From: Saccharomycopsis malanga
Lineage: Eukaryota; Ascomycota; Saccharomycetes; Ascoideales; Saccharomycopsidaceae
Length of the DNA: 64,000 nt
NCBI GenBank assembly: GCA_004014935.1
Contig: CP025322.1
Location: forward strand, 186,001-250,000
Direction: 5' to 3'
Shown: positions 12,508 through 21,888 of the stretch, one piece after another
How the letters are laid out: every line of letters begins with the position of its first letter
Numbering within the stretch: position 1 is the first letter of the stretch
Translations under genes and position numbers: made by a program
Notes under the pieces: generated by a model
Database searches by the model: none
What the model saw: the letters and a program-made list of their open reading frames with translations, nothing else
What the model was told of the DNA's origin: nothing

Positions 12508-13151
12508 CTAGTTAAAAGGCTTTTTAATCCAATTGCTTGTAAACTTGAGGCCTTCACTGTTAAGGAACACTTGAGCTATAGGACATTTAGATTCGGTTGT
12601 TTCCCTCAACAACTCAAATTGCTCGTCTGAAGCATTGGTTTGAAGCTCATACTTAATATCAACTGAAGATACGGTAAACCCAGGATAGTGTTTTGGGTTA
12701 TTATCTACAGCTTGAAGGTCTGCTTCAATCTGAATATTAGCATCTCCAATTGCAACATTCTGATCTGCTTTTGTTAGTAGCTAGAACATTCTCAATAACT
12801 CAAAACCATTTCACTCTTATTTCTTTGATTGAAGTCCCTAGGCCACTTCTACATACCTTTGGCAACTAATACAGCAGTGATATGCTGGCAGCCAGTGATA
12901 CTACCAAACAAATAATGGATTGGATCTGGATGTTTGTCTTCTCCGCCAATACCTTTAAAGGCGTCTGTTTTGAATTCGTGTGGTGCATTTCCCTCTTCTT
13001 GGACCCTTAAGGTTTGAACGAACCCCCGAGTGTTACCTGCCAAATTGATCTTCAATCCTTGGGCAGCAGCACTTGAAGAAAAAAATCTTGGAGTTACAGC
13101 AGTAGCATGGACTGGTCTCAAGAGGACAGTTCTGGCAAAAGCTTTGAACAT
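12508..13151 (-). CDS. OsmC/Ohr-like protein, probably mitochondrial (two exons)
   Basis: Exon 1 is 13151-12857 and exon 2 is 12767-12508 on the minus strand. The 89-nt intron begins GTATGT, has CTACTAAC, and ends AAAAG; joined in phase 1 it gives 184 residues. The first ~28 residues are Arg/Ser/Ala-rich with no acid, as in a mitochondrial presequence (ends RFFSSSAAA). The OsmC fold follows, with the two family cysteines: SITGCQ (C88) and ESKCPIAQVF (C160). OsmC/Ohr proteins reduce organic hydroperoxides through this Cys pair. Both cysteines are present, so activity is plausible. Bacterial-type family that is patchy in yeasts; the intron shows long residence in a eukaryotic genome. Confidence 0.85.
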
Positions 13152-14219
13152 TGTTCTTTATAAATTTTTGTTGAGGATTTATGAACTCTTTAGGAATTCA
13201 GACAAAAGTTTTAGTTACACTCAATTTATAGCTTCACTTTTCTCAACCAACTAGTACACTGTTTTGCTTACAAATTTGTGCCGATTATGTGAAGTCATTC
13301 ACCTACTGCAAAAGGGCTTATTCGCCTGGCTAATCAAAGCCACACTTTCATTTTGAGAAGAAATCTTCTGGGCTAAGATTGCTGTAAACATTTGTTATTC
13401 AGTTATATGGTTATTGTTGTCACAGTTATAATTACATTTTTTTATTTTTTATTTTTTTTTGTCCTAAATAGATTATGGTTTTTGGTTTGATTATCTGTTC
13501 ATGTTCTAATCTAAATATATTCTTATTGTAACCAAACAACTCTGTCCGTAAAAGTCTCGCGATGATGCATTAGCTTGTCAAAAGAGAATTTCAAATCGGC
13601 TATCATTAGATTATGTATAAAAATAAATTTCTATCAGGTGTTTCATATTTTTGGAAATTTCACCATTACAACAACGTGTAGCTCAAGTCTCACCAGGTAT
13701 AAATATTGCATTTTCATTATGAGCTCGCTTACCATCAGCTTTTTTTAAATTGGACAGGTAAACATCAATTAGCCTTTGCTAGGGTTTGAGTGTGCACAGG
13801 CCTTGAGGATTGTGATAAATCACGATTTTTTTGCGATATGCCGATCAGCTTATTATGAAAGAGCTAAACAAAGGGCAACCGTTCTAAGTAGGAAGTATTT
13901 GCTCAATCCGGTAAGTCTGATTGTTCTAATACCTTGAAAAAAGTTTATTAGTGAAACGTTGTTCGATTGTACTCGAAAAGACCAAGCGAAAACCCAAGTC
14001 GGATGCTACAAACTGAAGTATAATACTGAAAAAGTAACGAAGACAACTATCATTAAAAAAAGGACACACACGCAAAATGAAAATTAGGATATAAGCAATT
14101 TAGAAAGGAAGAAAACTATATATAAATTAATAAAAAAACAAAAACAATAAAAGCACACTGTGCGAAAACCTTAGCAGAAAAACAAACAACTGAACAGAAA
14201 ATCTAAAAACACCAAAAAA
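13152..14219. other. Intergenic OsmC-like promoter / SPT23 3' flank
   Basis: About 1.07 kb without a supported gene. T-rich at 13436-13460. GATGATG at 13561-13567 resembles a C box, but no matched D box follows. Nothing else seen. Confidence 0.4.
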
Positions 14220-17200
14220 TCAAGTAGCAACATCCATAGTTAAAATATTCAACCGGTCGTTAATTATTCCTTCCATACGTTCTTTACCCAACATCAACTT
14301 GTACATGCCTTCGCGAAGATGGTTGACGGTTTCCTCGCCGTAGCCGTTGATGAAATCAATACCCGCAAACTGGCTGTAAATGTATACAGAGGCTATCACA
14401 AGAAGCAAAGGAACCCAGAAAAATAAAAGCATTTTATCGTTCGACACCTTTGTAGCCTTGTTTTTCTCGCTGAAATACATGTAGTAGTTAAACATGTTCT
14501 CCTGCGAAGCATCCGAGTCTTCGGCATCAGCTGGCTCATCAGCCTCTTCAGAACCACCATCAATATCACTGCCTTCCACAGGGGTACTAGAAACGGTAAC
14601 GATGCCATTTTCGGTATTCACTGGAACGTCAACTTGTTTGGAATCTTCTTGAAGTTCCTTCATGACCCGTTCGGCAAGAGCTTCTCCCTCAAGCATTTTG
14701 GATGACCCAACTGTGCTATTGTTTCTGGATGAAGTGCCAGCTTCAAATAACTGTGCTTGTTTCAACACTGTAGGGTCACCATGCGGATACAAATCGTCAT
14801 ATTTGGGCAAGTCGTCATCAATATCAGCGTCATTGCTACCGAGTTCCTTACTAGCAAAAACATCGTCAATTTCCTCTTCGTCATCAGCATTGTCGCTTTC
14901 ACTAGAATCGAGCAACGGTGACGACTGCTCAGCAGCAGTAACGTCTTCGTTAGCAATCAGACCCTCTGAGTATCTGGAACGATCTACAACCATTCTAGAA
15001 ACATGATAGCGCAAATCATCTTCTTCCAAACTGGATAACGAGGAAATAGAAGTGGAACTGATAGATGTAGATATACCGTAGCCTGAACGCAGTAAATAAT
15101 CGTTTTCGTTTTCCATATAGGCTTTACGGGCATCCAATTCTCTGATCAAAGCACGTATTTGCAAGTTTTGAGTCACACCAGAAGCAGTGACACCAAAATT
15201 GTTCTTCAACGAAGTATTGGCTTTGGCCTTGTGCAACATCTTGACAATCTTAGAATGACAACCTAAAGCAGCGAAGTGTAATGGAGTAAATCCATTGACA
15301 TCCTTGCTGTTGACTCTTGCACCACGGTTGATAAGGGCACTAGCGACTCTCGGCAACCCTTTGAAACAAGCCAAATGCAACATTGTTTGTTTCTCTTTAG
15401 TACAAATCTGCCAGTTAGGTGATGATGGTGCATTTGGCAAATCGCAGACATTAATTAGTCTGAGCAACAAGTCTTCTTCTCCAGCATCGTAAAAGTTGAG
15501 AGTATTAGAATAACCCACAGGAGAAATACCTGGATTGCCTTCGTTATTGGAACCTCCTTTATCGGATGAAGAATCATTTCCAACAATCCGTCTAGCAATG
15601 TTTCTGGCGTCTTCCAACTTACCGTTCATTTTTAATCCAACAATCTGTAATGCCAACTCTATAAGTTGACGGTCTGTGTCATCATTGTATGTGAAGATCT
15701 GCGAATGTTCATGTTTCATGAACTGGTCGTTTAATTCTGTATTACCTTCATTGGCTTCAAAGGAAACTAACACTTGACCAGGCGCAGAAGCAGGCGGCAA
15801 ATATGTGACAATAGTACTATCGGACCAACAATGGGTGCCCAAAGCTTTGACATCACCAAACTTCACCTTAAGACCAGGACGGAAGTTCACACCCAACAAC
15901 GTGATTTCAATTCCACCACGAATCGGACCTTCAGATGGAATCACTTTCTGGATCATCGGAAGGAATGGAGGAGGAATCATCGAATTTGTGACCACTGGGC
16001 TGGCAAGTTGACTAGTAGCTTGGCCAGTCAATTGACTTGGAAACTGATTATTGCCCACACTATTGCTTTGACGATCTTGTTTTATAAAATTAGGCGACGA
16101 AAGAGAAGTAAATGATGTCATAATGGCGGAATCACCTGGAGAACGAGAGTTGTATGCAGTTGAGGATGAGACAGCATTGTCAGACACAGGAGAAAGAGAA
16201 TTGGCATCTAAGAAAAGCAGAGCTTGTCTGCTATTGTTCATCATATTGTTATTGTTAACAATAGGAACATTCTGGTTTATACTATTATTGAAAGCATTTG
16301 GCATATTCTCCTCAAAATCGTTAACAGAGTGCATACTACCAAGTTTGGCAAAATCATTAGGCTTGGCAACGCTACTGTTACGGCTATTCAAATATATCGA
16401 TGACAAGTTTTGCGACGATAACTTGGCACGTTTGGATGATTTGCTATCAGAGGTCTTGTGGTCAGAAGAGTCGTCATCTAGTGAAGGAGGAGTGATAGGG
16501 TTCATGTCGATGGATTTGCCTCTCTTACTGCCAATGCTGGTTTGTCTAGCATCCATACATTCGTTCGCAGAGCTGCCTCCATTTCCTGTTTCCATACTTT
16601 TCTTTCTATCCATAATCATAATATTGTCAGAAAAGTTCTTGCCAACAATCTCTCCTTTATTGTTTCTCAAAACAAAAAGAAGTTTGAAACCTTTCTGCGC
16701 ATGGTGATGACGACAATAACAGACAATTCTAGCGCTGAGCTCCAATTTGCTACAGTTCTGTTCGCTGAAGAGATCATCTGGATTCTCACTGTGTAAAGGG
16801 TCAATATCGTTGCTTTGGTCTTTTTCAAACTTGGAATTACCAAATCCAAAAAAGTTAAAGCCATAGTTCTTAGTGTTATCAAGCCTAAATCCATTGAAAT
16901 TGAGATTAGGATGTTTTGAGGGAGTAGCAACAGTAGGTGGGGGAAGACTTATAAGTTCTTTGGAGTTGAATATAATTGCTTTCTTAGGAATTACATCAAT
17001 CCAATTTAGTCCGTCTTCACTAAGACCGTTTTTTCTTCTCGATGCCCTTTTCAACTCACGCTTGATACATTTGGAACATATATTACAAGACATGAACTTA
17101 TCTGTTTGCAACAACCCATCGAGCTTCAAATCTTTATCAACAGACTCGGATACTGGTATTTTGCCATTAGCGTCTTTGCTTAAAGGGCCACTGACGACAT

Positions 17201-18254
17201 AACAATCAAGATGTAGCATGTCTTGTTGTAAATCCTCGGGAAGCCCCGAGATGCCGTCCTTCAAGCAGAATTTCTTTTTAGACACCAAATCCGTGGACAA
17301 TCGTACAAGATAATTAGGAGGACGCGGATGAATCATGACATCTACCTTGATCTGCGTCTCAACTCTCGAAAACTCTGGTAAACTTCCTATTTTAATTTTG
17401 TAAGGGAGTTTATCGTTGGTCTTGACGGAAGCATAATCTGTCTCTGGATCCCACGAAACAGAATCCTCAGGCAAAAAAAGATTAGGAGGAATTTGGTTTC
17501 TAATAGCAGCAGGATTTTTGAGGTCCTCATCATTGATATTGAAACCACCAAATTTGAGCTTCTTCAACTCATCGATAGCACGTTTGTAACGGTCAAGTTC
17601 TCCTGCCGCCAACTTCTGTCGCTGTTTTTGCGACTCTGCAGTTGTTGGGGGAGATACAGTGCTATTTGATAACTGACTGTCTACGGTACGAATACTTGGT
17701 GAAGTGCTAAAATGTTTTTGAGAGGGCTGATTAAGTTGCTGTTGCAATGGTTGCAGTTGTGGAAGAAAAGATGAATCCTCAATATTTGTAAAATTGTCAT
17801 GTTTATTGCTTGCAGTCATGGAAGTCGCGGACGATAAGGAATCATCCTGAAGAAGATTACTGCTATTACTGTCATGAATAACGTTCATATCATCTGCAAG
17901 ACTAGTATCGAACTTAGGTGTTTGAGTAGAAACAGTGAAATTGTTTAAAATGGAATCTATTTCCATCTCATCAATGTTCTCATTGTGACTTTTGGCCTTG
18001 TCATTTTCGGAATTGTTGTTTGGAGACTCAAAGTAAGAATGAAGGAAGTTTGCCGAATCAGCTTTGGAAAGTGAATCATACAAAAACTGCTCAAGGGCAT
18101 TGTTGCTGTTTGAATTGGCATTGGTGTTGGTGTTGGCGTTGGCGTTGGCATTGGTATCAGTATTATTATTTTCCAGATCAATATTGAAATCAGCAAAGTC
18201 GCCATTGCTACTCTGATGAGTAACTGGCTGAGGTAGATCCTCGCCTTTGATCAT
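14220..18254 (-). CDS. SPT23: Spt23/Mga2-type membrane-bound transcription factor
   Basis: 1344 residues. Order: an Asn/Thr/Ala low-complexity N-terminus (hexamer repeats at ~18112-18160); a conserved region at ~275-400 with Cys motifs (MSCNICSKCIKREL); an IPT/TIG immunoglobulin-like fold at ~765-850 (VIPSEGPIRGGIEITLLG); two ankyrin repeats at ~960-1030 (NGFTPLHFAALG); an acidic region; and one membrane helix at ~1275-1294 near the C-terminus. LPKY at about 1150 matches the motif through which yeast Spt23 and Mga2 bind the ubiquitin ligase Rsp5. In S. cerevisiae the ER-anchored precursor is cut by the proteasome after Rsp5 ubiquitination and the released p90 turns on OLE1 (fatty-acid desaturase). 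Only one such gene is here, so it is co-orthologous to SPT23 and MGA2. Confidence 0.94.
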   Translation of the reverse strand: MIKGEDLPQPVTHQSSNGDFADFNIDLENNNTDTNANANANTNTNANSNSNNALEQFLYDSLSKADSANFLHSYFESPNNNSENDKAKSHNENIDEMEIDSILNNFTVSTQTPKFDTSLADDMNVIHDSNSSNLLQDDSLSSATSMTASNKHDNFTNIEDSSFLPQLQPLQQQLNQPSQKHFSTSPSIRTVDSQLSNSTVSPPTTAESQKQRQKLAAGELDRYKRAIDELKKLKFGGFNINDEDLKNPAAIRNQIPPNLFLPEDSVSWDPETDYASVKTNDKLPYKIKIGSLPEFSRVETQIKVDVMIHPRPPNYLVRLSTDLVSKKKFCLKDGISGLPEDLQQDMLHLDCYVVSGPLSKDANGKIPVSESVDKDLKLDGLLQTDKFMSCNICSKCIKRELKRASRRKNGLSEDGLNWIDVIPKKAIIFNSKELISLPPPTVATPSKHPNLNFNGFRLDNTKNYGFNFFGFGNSKFEKDQSNDIDPLHSENPDDLFSEQNCSKLELSARIVCYCRHHHAQKGFKLLFVLRNNKGEIVGKNFSDNIMIMDRKKSMETGNGGSSANECMDARQTSIGSKRGKSIDMNPITPPSLDDDSSDHKTSDSKSSKRAKLSSQNLSSIYLNSRNSSVAKPNDFAKLGSMHSVNDFEENMPNAFNNSINQNVPIVNNNNMMNNSRQALLFLDANSLSPVSDNAVSSSTAYNSRSPGDSAIMTSFTSLSSPNFIKQDRQSNSVGNNQFPSQLTGQATSQLASPVVTNSMIPPPFLPMIQKVIPSEGPIRGGIEITLLGVNFRPGLKVKFGDVKALGTHCWSDSTIVTYLPPASAPGQVLVSFEANEGNTELNDQFMKHEHSQIFTYNDDTDRQLIELALQIVGLKMNGKLEDARNIARRIVGNDSSSDKGGSNNEGNPGISPVGYSNTLNFYDAGEEDLLLRLINVCDLPNAPSSPNWQICTKEKQTMLHLACFKGLPRVASALINRGARVNSKDVNGFTPLHFAALGCHSKIVKMLHKAKANTSLKNNFGVTASGVTQNLQIRALIRELDARKAYMENENDYLLRSGYGISTSISSTSISSLSSLEEDDLRYHVSRMVVDRSRYSEGLIANEDVTAAEQSSPLLDSSESDNADDEEEIDDVFASKELGSNDADIDDDLPKYDDLYPHGDPTVLKQAQLFEAGTSSRNNSTVGSSKMLEGEALAERVMKELQEDSKQVDVPVNTENGIVTVSSTPVEGSDIDGGSEEADEPADAEDSDASQENMFNYYMYFSEKNKATKVSNDKMLLFFWVPLLLVIASVYIYSQFAGIDFINGYGEETVNHLREGMYKLMLGKERMEGIINDRLNILTMDVAT
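18112..18160. repeat. Coding hexamer repeat in SPT23
   Basis: Degenerate TTGGCG/TTGGTG units on the plus strand encode alternating Asn-Ala/Asn-Thr in the N-terminus. Such tracts vary in length between strains. Confidence 0.8.
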
Positions 18255-19663
18255 TATGTGTTAGGGATAATAGGGATACCACAAGAAGGGCCGCAAAAGA
18301 ATAAAATTCAAGAACCCCGAAGCTAACAAAGAATCTGAAAGAGAGGCGACCAAGCGAGGGTTAAAAACCAACAGGATCAAAAAGGAATGGCGGACCAAAG
18401 AGATTGCTGGTCGCGGGATGCGGAAATTAAAGTGTCTTTAAAGTTCCTGTCAAACAAACAAACAAACAAGGTTTCAAGGATTGATATGGGCTATAGCTTA
18501 TTATATGATAAGCCTAAATTTAATTATATAAGCCTAACTTTTTCTTTAATTTAAATTGCAGGCTTATTTTTCAAATCGCAGCAGCCTTTACCGTTCAGTT
18601 TTAGTTTTTTTTCTTTCTTTTTTCCACTATTTTTGTTGGGTGGAGGGTAACGGAAATCTTGGAGGCGCCAGATGAGCAAGATAGTATAAGGGGAGCCAAA
18701 ATAAATGAACAGCTGAATAGCTAGCGTTTGTAGAATGGTGCTGAAATTTGGTATCGAATTGAATGTAATATGTGTACCTACTGGGTTTCCGAGGAGTGTA
18801 CTTGGTTGGGATGAGCTTTCTTTGTTCAAAAGCACGGATAGTTAATTGATTGCCAGGGAATGTTTTAGCGCCAGTAGCGATTCTGGTTATGCGAATGGTT
18901 GCGAGTGATGGTATAAAGTAACATTCCGTCACGAGCGTTTGGTGAGAAGCGACTACAGAAGAGTCATATATGATTAGCCGGGTAATCAGAAGTATGTTTA
19001 AGGTGAGCCAAGTGTCCATTAAAGGAAGGGAGACCCCAGTTAAGTATGGGATTTAAGGTTAAAATTTGATTATCCCTGAAAGGAATTGTGGTACAAGAAG
19101 TTACTGCTTCTAGACTTTGGCTAACATTTTTCAAGTGCGCTGTGTAGACACTTTGACGACCAGACAAATAGCAGGGTTCAGACATCCTCGCCATTTCGCG
19201 ATAAGCACTACGGCGTAAAGCAGGTCCGAAGAGACCTAAGACACGCATTAGTAGTCCCCCAGAGTGTCTCAGGAACTGGAATTGGTAATGGTGAGTGAGA
19301 GCACTTTGCAGAAACTTTACATTGTACTTTAAACATGGAGCTATCATATATTGTCGTGGTCATTAGTGTACAAAGAGAAGAGTAAGCGATAGAAAACCGA
19401 GAAAAACAGCAAAATAATAGTATAGAATGATGAAACATTATAGCAAGAATATATAAAAACACTTGGCAAATCGTATCCATGATTGTAACATGTACGACGC
19501 GTAGTAGTCATTTAGAATATGTCAGATCCATGTCGTTTTGCGTAGTGTCTGGACGACAGTATATATATAGCATAGCCTAGCCCATGGGGGAAGCGGGTAT
19601 TTTGAGAAGAATCTTCTGCGAGATTCATTATTTGACAACTGTTTGGATCATTTGAAGGGTATA
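18255..19663. other. Long intergenic upstream of SPT23
   Basis: The first 200 bp are the SPT23 promoter, with (CAAA)n at 18451-18469. From about 18620 to 19480 the sequence is richer in GC than usual for an intergenic stretch here and carries several overlapping minus-strand frames (130, 127, 94 and 90 codons) in different phases with no recognisable product. A Reb1-like CGGGTAA lies at 18979-18985 inside GATTAGCCGGGTAATC. It could hold an unrecognised non-coding RNA or a decayed gene. Confidence 0.4.
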
Positions 19664-20119
19664 TCATACATGTGACAATCTTTTGTCCCATTCTTCTTTC
19701 AAAATGCCATACAAATATTCGGTTTCATCTCTTATAATATCAAGGGTATTTTTCACCCATGGGTTATCCACTGGTGACTCTTGGGTATAATATTCATATG
19801 AAGTACAAATATCACTGTAGTCTTCGTTGGCAGGCTCAATGCAATTGAAATAATACAAACTAGCTATCTTTTCACGCTCCTTATGAGTGGAAGCGTTATA
19901 AAACCGATAAAGAAGTATTTCAGCATCGCGATTGCATCTGATTAAACTCTGAACCTGACTGTAAAGATCTCTTGTTAATGTGTCGTTGCATCTGCTTACT
20001 CGTTGTGCGAGATCTGGATATTTTACACCACGACGACCAAATGTAAACCCTGGATCCATTGCTCCTATTATTTGGTTGCACTTATAACTTTGAAAATGTT
20101 TTCTATGTGTTTCAAGCAT
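19664..20119 (-). CDS. Hypothetical protein, 151 or 131 residues
   Basis: Intact frame with balanced composition. The first ATG is at 20119; a second, at 20059, begins MDPGFTFGRRGVKYPDL and may be the true start because the leader before it is Lys/His/Gln-rich and irregular. The product is Arg/Tyr-rich, predicted helical, with Cys in SRCND, IRCNRD, NCIEP and DICTS, and no signal peptide or membrane helix. I recognise no family. It faces away from HOM3 across 1.77 kb. Confidence 0.55.
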   Translation of the reverse strand: MLETHRKHFQSYKCNQIIGAMDPGFTFGRRGVKYPDLAQRVSRCNDTLTRDLYSQVQSLIRCNRDAEILLYRFYNASTHKEREKIASLYYFNCIEPANEDYSDICTSYEYYTQESPVDNPWVKNTLDIIRDETEYLYGILKEEWDKRLSHV

Positions 20120-20555
20120 TCAAAAAAGCAAAAGGGAAAAAAAAGCTTTGCTGTTCTCGTTTCAACTGGTGAGCAAGGATTTGTTTTCTGTTATCAGTTT
20201 GTAAGCGATTTTCTAATGAAAAACAAAGTGGCTGTTACAATAATGATCAATTGAACTTATAGTCGTTGTCAAAAACAAACAGTGGACTGGAAATCAAAAG
20301 AACAGTGTTTAAATCAAGAAGAGGATTCAGAAGGATATATATACATTTGATACCGATTTGTTTTATTTTTAATTTACTTTTTGATTGTTTTGTTTTTATT
20401 TTTTTTTTATTTTTTCACATTTCAATATTACGTTGTATCCTATTGATGTTCTTTTCATGATTAGACACTCTCTTTCGCCTGCCGTCCAGCAATGGAACCC
20501 CAATGGGTTTTAGTTGGACCTATACATTTGGTTCTGTTTTCGTTTGAGGGTGCGT

Positions 20556-20613
20556 TTGATTTGCGGCTCTTGCTGTGATTTGCAGCCAGTCACAGCAAGT
20601 CACAGCAAATCAA
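20556..20613. repeat. Perfect two-part inverted repeat (hairpin)
   Basis: Outer arms TTGATTTGC / GCAAATCAA (9 bp) and inner arms CTTGCTGTGA / TCACAGCAAG (10 bp) are both perfect, separated by a small internal loop (GGCT opposite TCACA) around an 11-nt apical loop. The right half also contains a direct repeat of TCACAGCAA. Confidence 0.85.
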
Positions 20614-20789
20614 CCAGTGTCAAAAGCAGCGACCTGTAGAACACCGCAAATTGTAGTAGTTGTTGCTGCGAAGTGCTGCATGCTACTCTACTATGATATT
20701 CTCTATTACCGTGAATTATGACGTATCTGGCACTGGACTGCGATCGTTTGTCACGAAAACGGTAGGAACACGCACCTAGCGGGTGCTAC

Positions 20790-20838
20790 TGCACATATCT
20801 GTGCAAATATGCACATATCTGTGCAAATATGCACATAT
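20790..20838. repeat. Tandem 20-bp repeat of a palindromic motif
   Basis: Two full units and a partial third of GCACATATCTGTGCAAATAT. Each full unit contains TGCACA-N4-TGTGCA, a 6-bp-arm palindrome, so the array looks like a row of dyad protein-binding sites about two helical turns apart. Confidence 0.85.
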
Positions 20839-21639
20839 TTAAGCGAGAAGCGAAGCAGCAGGCACAAGCGAGCATTAGTAGGAAAAGAAGAGAAAAAGGG
20901 AAACTCTGTGCCGATAAAACGTTAGAATTGAGAAAGAATCTTCATGAAACAATTGACACTCACACTCAATCAATGTCTTTTTAATGATTCGTAGCTATTG
21001 TTAATTGAAAATGAGGCTAGAAATACACTTTTTTTGCGAGACACGTCAGGGCGCAATGGTAAAGTTCAGTAGGTGAGCTAGAGTTAACTCAATACTCATA
21101 ACAAAGACCATTAGTCACTACTGAATTTCATATTACTATGTGTTTAATTGGATTCCCGCTTAATTATTCATTTTCTAGACCTTGACATTGATTGGTCTTG
21201 GACCCGCTGTGGGCCGTTGGCTAATTGTTGTCTTGTGCGTCAATGTGTCGGACAGAAGCCATGCGAGTCGCACAGTGTTTTGCTGGCTTTTATGCAAGGA
21301 AGCCTGTGAAGCATGACACTAGAAAAAAACATGCTGCGTGTCAGGACTGGCACTAGTTTTTACATTCCCTTTTTGGACTTTATCAATATATCAATTCTAC
21401 GGCAACCGTTTTCTTCTCTCAAAGGTGAAGTTTTGAGCGTACAATTTTTTCTATTTTAAGTACTCTCTACCTGCCAAACAATACGATATACTCCATACTT
21501 TATATCACTAGTTTGATTGATTACGTTCCTAGGACAGAATAATTTGAAAGCACATGACTATCACGCGTTTTGACAAATTTTCTGATCTCTTACACTTTTC
21601 TCGAGGAAACGAGGAAAGTCAACTCCGGCGGAGTGACAA

Positions 21640-21646
21640 TGAGTCA
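21640..21646. promoter_or_regulatory. Gcn4 binding site upstream of HOM3
   Basis: TGAGTCA, a full match to the Gcn4 consensus TGASTCA, about 243 bp before the HOM3 ATG. Hom3 is a general-control target in S. cerevisiae, which supports function. Confidence 0.7.
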
Positions 21647-21794
21647 AGCGCATCTCTCATTTGTTGAATTGTTTTTGGTAACACTTTTTAAATCTCTCAA
21701 ATAGTATTATAATAGAATAATTTGACTTGGGACTTTTAGGATCCGTTATTCTGCATTCGCTGTATTAGTTTCCGATTTGCTGGTTGTTCAAGCA

Positions 21795-21802
21795 TATAAA
21801 AA
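21795..21802 (+). promoter_or_regulatory. TATA element of HOM3
   Basis: TATAAAAA about 87-94 bp upstream of the ATG at 21889, a usual yeast distance. Confidence 0.65.
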
Positions 21803-21888
21803 GGTGTTATTTAAATTAAACGTTGATATTTGGCTTTCATAGAGGTTGATTTTTCAGTTCAGACGAGTTTTTGAATAAAATAATAATC

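Larger units (their letters stand above)
20120..21888. other. Long divergent promoter region upstream of HOM3
   Basis: Unusually long (1.77 kb) for this window. Contains T-rich DNA at 20340-20420, a strong hairpin (20556-20613), tandem palindromic repeats (20790-20838), a perfect Gcn4 site and a TATA element, each listed separately. No ORF with protein-like composition. Confidence 0.6.

Noticed and set aside
16123-16707. 194-codon plus-strand frame
   Set aside because: Antisense of the SPT23 coding region; Leu/Ser-rich product typical of a shadow.
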